From assembly GCF_900103545.1 (NCBI RefSeq), contig NZ_FNHH01000001.1, forward strand, positions 62,001 to 126,000: DNA of 64,000 nucleotides. Direction: 5' to 3'. Under the pieces are notes generated by a model. The model was given only the letters and a program-made list of their open reading frames with translations, did not search any database and was not told the origin of the DNA. This DNA is from Daejeonella rubra. GTDB taxonomy: Bacteria; Bacteroidota; Bacteroidia; Sphingobacteriales; Sphingobacteriaceae. Positions 59,320-64,000 of this stretch are shown one piece after another. The first letter of the stretch is position 1, and each line of letters starts with the position of its first letter. The translations under genes and the position numbers were made by a program.

Positions 59320-60336
59320 ATGAAGAAAGCGGTATTTTTGTTTGTGTTTATTTGTTTTGGACATTCTGTTATAGCACAACAGAGGCCACAGTACACACAG
59401 TATATTTTAAATAATTTTATCCTAAATCCTGCAATCTCCGGCATTGAGAATTACATTGATGTGAAGGCAGGTTATCGAAGCCAATGGCAGGGTTTGAGCG
59501 GAGCGCCTGAGACTTCCTATATTTCAATTCATGCGCCGATCGGTAATAAGTTCCGGTACGGTACGTCCACATCAGTTCCCGAAGGAGGAGGCTCAAATCC
59601 CAATAACCGTAGCTATCTGCAAAATTATATGGCATCCGAACCTCATCATGGTATTGGATTTACAGCTGTTTCAGATAAGGCAGGGCCAATTTCAAGAACA
59701 GATGTAAATTTGAATTACGCCTATCATCTTGGGATTACTGAGCAGATCAACGTTTCAGTTGGTGTTGCTGCAGGTGTTTCAAAGATCTTTCTGGATCGTT
59801 CGCAGCTCATTCTGGAAAATCCTGCAGACCAGGCTATCGGTACAGGAAATTTTAACCAGTTTAAACCTGATTTGAGTGCTGGAATCTGGCTTTACGGACC
59901 AAGGTATTTTGCCGGAGTGTCAGCTCAGCAGCTTTTAAAAAGCCCGATTGGATTCAGTGATGACCCGGAAACATATAATCAGGGCAGAAAAGTTCCTCAT
60001 TTCTTCGCAACTTTAGGCTATAAAGTCTATCTGGGAGATGATTTTGCAGCTATACCTTCTGCATTATTAAAGGTCGTATCTCCGGTGCCAGTATCAGTTG
60101 ACGTAAACCTTAAGCTTGCATATAAAGATCGTTTCTGGGTAGGTGGCAGCTATCGTAAAGATGATGCATTTGCCGGAATGGCTGGTTTTAATGTCGGTTC
60201 ATTTATGAATATAGGCTATTCATATGATGTGACCACTTCCGGCTTGAACACAGTAAGCAATGGATCGCATGAAATTGTACTCGGTATTTTCTTAAATAAC
60301 AGATACAAAGTGACCTGTCCGCAGAAAAGCTGGTAA
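59320..60336 (+). CDS. PorP/SprF family type IX secretion-associated outer-membrane protein
   Basis: A 338-residue protein with signal peptide (FLFVFICFGHSVIAQ). PorP/SprF signatures: RPQYTQYILNNFILNPAISG, VKAGYRSQWQGLSGAPETSY, GIGFTAVSDKAGPISRTDVN and the C-terminal beta-barrel with FMNIGYSYDVTTS. Proteins of this family help a type IX substrate, usually encoded just upstream, reach or stay on the cell surface. The upstream gene here is such a substrate. AGGAGG precedes the ATG. Confidence 0.92.
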   Translation: MKKAVFLFVFICFGHSVIAQQRPQYTQYILNNFILNPAISGIENYIDVKAGYRSQWQGLSGAPETSYISIHAPIGNKFRYGTSTSVPEGGGSNPNNRSYLQNYMASEPHHGIGFTAVSDKAGPISRTDVNLNYAYHLGITEQINVSVGVAAGVSKIFLDRSQLILENPADQAIGTGNFNQFKPDLSAGIWLYGPRYFAGVSAQQLLKSPIGFSDDPETYNQGRKVPHFFATLGYKVYLGDDFAAIPSALLKVVSPVPVSVDVNLKLAYKDRFWVGGSYRKDDAFAGMAGFNVGSFMNIGYSYDVTTSGLNTVSNGSHEIVLGIFLNNRYKVTCPQKSW

Positions 60337-60602
60337 ATTTTCTGAGGTCAGTTGTCTGTTGTCTAGTGTAGGAGGTATGATGTAGGACGTCTGAGAAAAA
60401 ACTGCTGATTTGAAATTATTGCTTTAAAATCAAATATAATTTGAGGTACATATCGGATTGAACTTTCTCATACCTCTTACTTCATACCAATCGAGCCAGG
60501 AACACAGAACCAGGATAATTAAGGGCTAATTTATAATTGACAGCCATTATTCTGATAACTGACAACAGACCTCAGACCTCAGACATCAGACATCAGACCT
60601 CC
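60337..60602. repeat. Heptamer-rich element with inverted ends between sprF-like gene and rpoN
   Basis: The left end contains CTGAGGTCAGTTGTCTGTTG (60341-60360) and the right end GACAACAGACCTCAGACCTC (60562-60581), then CAGACAT/CAGACCT heptamers to 60600. The two ends are inverted relative to each other. Words such as CAGGAACACAGAACCAGGAT are inverted versions of those at 45.1-45.4 kb, so it belongs to the same repeat class. No gene. Confidence 0.8.
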
Positions 60603-62087
60603 CTAAAGCTCTTTCCTTAAACGGGCAACTGGTATGTTCATTGCTTCCCGGTATTTGGCAACAGTTCTTCTGGCAATATTATAGCCCTGTTCTTTGAGAA
60701 TTTCAGTTAGTTTTTCATCCGCAAGCGGCCGTCTTTTGTCTTCCTTTCCAATACATTCTTCGAGTATCTTCTTAACCTCTTTATTGGAAACTTCCTCACC
60801 ACTTTCCATTTGTATAGCTTCTGAGAAAAAAGATTTTAATAAAAAGGTTCCGAATTCTGTCTGTACATATTTGGAATTAGCTACCCTTGAAACAGTTGAA
60901 ATATCCATTCCAATGCGATCAGCAATGTCTTTAAGGATCATCGGTTTCAGATTCTTATCATCACCGGTCAGGAAATATTCATACTGATAATGCATTATTG
61001 CATTCATCGTTTTTAGCAAAGTTTGCTGGCGCTGCTTTATAGCATCAATGAACCATTTTGCTGAATCAAGTTTTTGCTTTACAAATTGTACGGCTTCTTT
61101 AAGTTTTTTATCCTTTTGGGCAGTTTTATCGTAATGTTCAAACATGTCCTGATATGAACGGCTGACGCGCAGTTCAGGAGCATTTTTTGAGTTTAATGTC
61201 AGGAATAATATGCCGTCATTGTTGCTGATATGAAAATCAGGGATAATTTGGAGCTGCTTCGTGGTTACAGCATTCGAATCTCCGGGTTTCGGATTTAGTT
61301 TAAGAATTTCATTAACAACTTCTTTTAGCTCCTCTGAATCCATGTTCAGGGAACGTTCAAGCTTATCGTAATGTTTTTTAGTGAACTCCTCCAGGAAATC
61401 CTCAACTACTCTTATCGCTTTTCTTACAAAAGGAGTTTGTTCCCTTTTTCTAAGTTGAATTAATAAACATTCCTGCAGATCTCTGGCGCCAACACCGGCC
61501 GGATCAAATGATTGGATTACTTTAAGCATTTCCAGAACTTCCTCTTCCTCAGCAAATACGTTCTGCGAAAAGGCCAGATCATCGATTAATGAAGTTATTG
61601 GGCGTCTCAGGTAACCGTCATCATCAAGACTGCCAATTATTTGCTGTCCAATTCTGAAATCTTTATCGGATAATGGTACCAGGTCCAGCTGCGCCTGAAG
61701 GCTTTCAAAAAATGAACTTTGTACGGCTATTGGGATCTCTTTGCGTTCTTCATCATCATCTCCATTCTGCTCATATTTGGAACCGAAGTCATTGATGTTG
61801 TCGTCCTGCAAATAGTCATCTACATTGAACTCATCTGAACTTTCCTGGCTATCTTCTGAGTTGAAATTATCGTCAGGGTCCCGGTCAGGATAATCTTCAA
61901 CCGGCTCATTCATGTTTGCAAGACTAAGGTCTTCAAGTGCAGGATTATCTTCCAGCTCTTCTTTAATTCTTGTATCAAGCGATACAGTTGGAACCTGCAA
62001 CAGCTTAATAAATTGAATTTGTTGGGGAGAAAGTTTTTGAAGAAGCTTTTGCTGAAGATTTTGTCTTAACATAATTTGATTTGTCAC
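60603..62087 (-). CDS. rpoN: RNA polymerase sigma-54 factor
   Basis: A 494-residue protein. Glutamine/leucine-rich region I (LRQNLQQKLLQKLSPQQIQF), an acidic region II (about 55-115), core-binding domain, and a DNA-binding C-terminus with SNKEVKKILEECIGKEDKRRP and the RpoN box ARRTVAKYREAMNIP. It directs polymerase to -24/-12 promoters with AAA+ activators. I saw no convincing -24/-12 promoter in the window. An AATATTTG word at 62091-62098 (minus) fits a -7 element. Confidence 0.96.
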   Translation of the reverse strand: MTNQIMLRQNLQQKLLQKLSPQQIQFIKLLQVPTVSLDTRIKEELEDNPALEDLSLANMNEPVEDYPDRDPDDNFNSEDSQESSDEFNVDDYLQDDNINDFGSKYEQNGDDDEERKEIPIAVQSSFFESLQAQLDLVPLSDKDFRIGQQIIGSLDDDGYLRRPITSLIDDLAFSQNVFAEEEEVLEMLKVIQSFDPAGVGARDLQECLLIQLRKREQTPFVRKAIRVVEDFLEEFTKKHYDKLERSLNMDSEELKEVVNEILKLNPKPGDSNAVTTKQLQIIPDFHISNNDGILFLTLNSKNAPELRVSRSYQDMFEHYDKTAQKDKKLKEAVQFVKQKLDSAKWFIDAIKQRQQTLLKTMNAIMHYQYEYFLTGDDKNLKPMILKDIADRIGMDISTVSRVANSKYVQTEFGTFLLKSFFSEAIQMESGEEVSNKEVKKILEECIGKEDKRRPLADEKLTEILKEQGYNIARRTVAKYREAMNIPVARLRKEL

Positions 62088-62161
62088 GTAAAATTACACA
62101 AATATTGGTGTATGATGCATTCTTAATGTAAATTATGTATCAGGTTTTAAAGAAAAATGGT

Positions 62162-62192
62162 TTTGTTTATTTAAAGATTAAGCTTATTTTAG
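62162..62192 (+). promoter_or_regulatory. mscL promoter (TTTG-N19-TATTTTAG)
   Basis: TTTG at 62162-62165, a 19-bp spacer, and TATTTTAG at 62185-62192 (one mismatch to TAnnTTTG), 28 bp before the mscL ATG. Confidence 0.6.
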
Positions 62193-62219
62193 ATTGTAAA
62201 CTATTATATAAAGAATTAT

Positions 62220-62633
62220 ATGGCCATCATTAAAGAATTTAAAGAATTTATTTCCAAGGGTAATGTTGTTGACTTAGCAGTCGGTGTGATCATTGGAGCT
62301 GCATTCGGAAAGATAATTACTTCATTGGTTGATGATATTCTTATGCCGCCTTTGGGATTTATTATGGGTGGAGTTGACTTTTCTGAAAAGAAAATAGTCC
62401 TTATTTCAGCTGATGCTGTCAGTAAAGTGGAGGAGGTGGCTATACGTTATGGAAATTTCATTAATGCTGTAATCCAGTTCCTGATCGTAGCTTTTTGTAT
62501 TTTTGCTGTCATTAAGACCATTAATTCACTTAAGCGTAAAGAAGAGGCAGCCCCTGCAGCACCGGCAGCACCGGGACCTGAGGAAGCTCTTTTAACTGAG
62601 ATCAGGGATCTGTTGAAGCAGCAGAATAAATAA
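62220..62633 (+). CDS. mscL: Large-conductance mechanosensitive channel
   Basis: A 137-residue protein: N-terminal amphipathic helix (IKEFKEFISKGNVVDLAVGVIIGAAFGKI), TM1, periplasmic loop, TM2 (NAVIQFLIVAFCIFAVIKTI) and a cytoplasmic helix (PEEALLTEIRDLLKQQ). It releases solutes at hypo-osmotic shock. Family-typical length. Its stop abuts the convergent ChaN-like gene with no spacer. Confidence 0.97.
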   Translation: MAIIKEFKEFISKGNVVDLAVGVIIGAAFGKIITSLVDDILMPPLGFIMGGVDFSEKKIVLISADAVSKVEEVAIRYGNFINAVIQFLIVAFCIFAVIKTINSLKRKEEAAPAAPAAPGPEEALLTEIRDLLKQQNK

Positions 62634-63506
62634 TTAAAAAGTCCTTTTCAAATCAGGGTTGGTGATTATAACAAAATCTCCGAGATGAGAGAATTTGCTC
62701 CAGTCGGGCTCATTAAATGACTTGTCCGAGAAACTTGAAATGTTTGATAGCTTTAATCCCGCATTGTATTTTAATAATTTAGCCATAGTACCAAGCTTCT
62801 CGTCGCTATGGAAACGGCCCAGGATATGAAAGACTTTGTCCCCTTTGTTTTTCTTCAGGTACTGGAAAATGGAATGGGCCATTCCGCTATCCCAAAGGTT
62901 TTGTGACTGATATATCTCCATTCCCGGTACTGTATGGCCACCCATAGTTTTTAGAAAATTTTTATAATAGGCACCTGTTGCAGTATCAATTGGCAGAGGT
63001 GGCAGCCATTTTTTTGCTGATCTGTCAAGCGGGTTCAAGGCTGATAATCCCTTACGTGTAACCAGATTTACATAGCGGTTCGGTGGATTTGCGGCAATAA
63101 CAGCAAGTTCCTTTTCCCGTGCATATTCTATCATCGGTTTATAATCGTTATAATTATTCCAGGCCCTGGCTTCTTTAATGAAATTCTTTTCACGAATCAG
63201 GTTTTGCAGATATTCATTCATAACCTGCTGGATATCTTTTTCAAACATCTCCATGGAAAGGGTCTGTTTTTTGCCGTTTAACTGATGAAGCTTTTGAAGC
63301 ACATCTGATTCAAGCTGATGGCCTGTTGGATCATTATGCTCCTCACCGAAAAATACTACGTCTGCAAGCACAAGACTTTTGATCATGTCCTCCAAAGAGC
63401 ATATGCTTTTGGATTGAGTATTATAAATTTTATAATTTTCGGTTTTAAGCTGCGCAAAGGCTATATTTGAAAGCAATAAAAGCAAAAACAGGGATTTTAA
63501 TTTCAT
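62634..63506 (-). CDS. ChaN/Tiki-superfamily haem-binding-like protein
   Basis: A 290-residue secreted protein. The start at 63506 gives MKLKSLFLLLLLSNIAFAQ, a signal peptide. ChaN-type motifs: DVVFFGEEHNDPTGHQLE, LSMEMFEKDIQ and HILGRFHSDEKLG; the two GEEH and GRFH histidines fit the Tiki/EreA/ChaN metal site. ChaN in Campylobacter binds haem dimers for iron uptake; function here is inferred. It is tail-to-tail with mscL with no gap, so the transcripts must overlap. Confidence 0.85.
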   Translation of the reverse strand: MKLKSLFLLLLLSNIAFAQLKTENYKIYNTQSKSICSLEDMIKSLVLADVVFFGEEHNDPTGHQLESDVLQKLHQLNGKKQTLSMEMFEKDIQQVMNEYLQNLIREKNFIKEARAWNNYNDYKPMIEYAREKELAVIAANPPNRYVNLVTRKGLSALNPLDRSAKKWLPPLPIDTATGAYYKNFLKTMGGHTVPGMEIYQSQNLWDSGMAHSIFQYLKKNKGDKVFHILGRFHSDEKLGTMAKLLKYNAGLKLSNISSFSDKSFNEPDWSKFSHLGDFVIITNPDLKRTF

Positions 63507-63564
63507 AAATCTGATTGTGAGAAATTCGTTTTTCAAGAAAGATAAGGATATTTTTAATCATCTG

Positions 63565-63595
63565 TTTGAATTGTGAAAAATCAAGCTTATATTTG
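63565..63595 (+). promoter_or_regulatory. rpmH promoter (TTTG-N19-TATATTTG)
   Basis: A perfect Bacteroidota housekeeping promoter: TTTG at 63565-63568, a 19-bp spacer, TATATTTG at 63588-63595, 38 bp before the rpmH ATG. It serves as an internal standard for the other promoter calls. Confidence 0.85.
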
Positions 63596-63633
63596 CACTC
63601 CTGTTTTTTAGAGTAATATTAGATTAAAAAGTC

Positions 63634-63792
63634 ATGAAAAGAACATTCCAGCCTTCTCAAAGAAAAAGAAGAAATAAGCACGGATTTAGAGAACGTATGA
63701 GCAGTGCAAACGGAAGAAGAGTATTAGCTTCTAGAAGAGCTAAGGGTAGAAAGAGACTATCTGTATCTGACGAACGTCGCCATAAAGCATAA
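63634..63792 (+). CDS. rpmH: 50S ribosomal protein L34
   Basis: A 52-residue basic protein starting MKRTFQPSQRKRRNKHGFRE and continuing with the L34 core RMSSANGRRVLASRRAKGRK. It is followed by rnpA 78 bp downstream, the usual rpmH-rnpA order. Confidence 0.98.
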   Translation: MKRTFQPSQRKRRNKHGFRERMSSANGRRVLASRRAKGRKRLSVSDERRHKA

Positions 63793-63870
63793 TTTTGATT
63801 GTATTTTCGTAGCCTTTTACGATTTTGCAGATCAATATCTGCTTGTCAATCAGGCTAAATAACAATCAAA

Positions 63871-64000
63871 ATGAACAGTTTTACAAAGGAAGAACGGTTA
63901 TGTAATATTAAGCTTATAGAAAAGCTTTATCATAACGGTTCTTCTTTTTTAGTTTATCCCTTCCGTATCATCTGGATCTCTGCTGAAGTTGATTCAGATA
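63871..64000 (+). CDS. rnpA: Ribonuclease P protein component, N-terminal part (truncated by window edge)
   Basis: ATG at 63871 begins MNSFTKEERLCNIKLIEKLY and continues HNGSSFLVYPFRIIW, the conserved RnpA N-terminus (F-T-K-x-E-R-L ... K-L-Y-x-x-G-x-S-F). Only 43 residues are in the window. It binds RNase P RNA for tRNA 5' processing; position after rpmH supports the call. Confidence 0.93.
   Translation, partial: MNSFTKEERLCNIKLIEKLYHNGSSFLVYPFRIIWISAEVDSD

Noticed and set aside
60603..62087. Sigma-54 (-24/-12) promoters controlled by the encoded RpoN within the window
   Set aside because: Reading upstream regions I found no convincing TGGCAC-N5-TTGC match.

Overview
The window looks like a chromosomal segment of a Bacteroidota bacterium, most probably of the Sphingobacteriaceae (Pedobacter-like) group. 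The evidence is a SusC-type TonB receptor, promoters of the TTTG-N19-TAnnTTTG type, a fused CcoN-CcoO oxidase subunit, a gliding-motility/type IX C-terminal domain protein paired with a PorP/SprF protein, and many short intergenic repeats. No prophage, insertion sequence, CRISPR array, rRNA or tRNA was seen.

Layout. 1-366: start of a SusC-like receptor. 726-5462: a FixL-type haem-PAS histidine kinase, a receiver fused to a CRP/FNR-type DNA-binding protein, a D-lactate dehydrogenase-like enzyme and HemN. 5463-6097: a small GIY-YIG nuclease gene boxed in by palindromic repeats. 6039-8651: ccoG, ccoH and a SafE-like membrane protein. 8923-13925: an orphan PEP-synthase ATP-grasp module, a LOG-family protein, YceI, an L,D-transpeptidase and a PepSY protein. 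13989-22441 (minus): the cbb3 oxidase block ccoI-ccoS-ccoNO-ccoQ-ccoP and a P2-like cation ATPase. 22683-30758: UspA, a PQQ/cytochrome c dehydrogenase, YoaK, Rnk-like, MgtC-like, PEBP and DODA-like proteins. 31164-37822: a complete-looking oxidative L-fucose pathway. 37823-45486: repeat-rich DNA with an SGNH hydrolase, an exonuclease-BRCT cassette, ApbE, a secreted Gfo/Idh protein and a GH18 protein. 45487-53714: cell-wall and peptide hydrolases. 53792-56224: YhcH, KDG kinase and KDPG aldolase. 56467-60336: an IgGFc/PKD/CHU_C surface protein and PorP/SprF. 60603-64000: rpoN, mscL, a ChaN-like protein, rpmH and rnpA.

The most coherent system is an oxygen-response circuit. The kinase PAS domain keeps the FixL haem-pocket residues (H63, R69, H77, R83). 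The partner regulator merges the roles of FixJ and FixK in one polypeptide and has an FNR-like recognition helix (E317, S320, R321). Five sites close to TTGAT-N4-ATCAA lie next to D-LDH/hemN, the PEP-synthase module and ccoG, ccoNO, ccoI, and between the ATPase and uspA. In three of them a -7-like element lies exactly 44 bp downstream. I infer that this circuit switches on microaerobic respiration, fermentation and oxygen-independent haem synthesis.

A second theme is repeats. A 23-bp CCGG-type palindrome family surrounds the GIY-YIG gene, supplies the C-termini of three genes and sits in frame inside the fuconolactonase-like gene. Heptameric tandem repeats occur at four intergenic loci. A 152-bp inverted-repeat unit is repeated in tandem at 38.9-39.4 kb.
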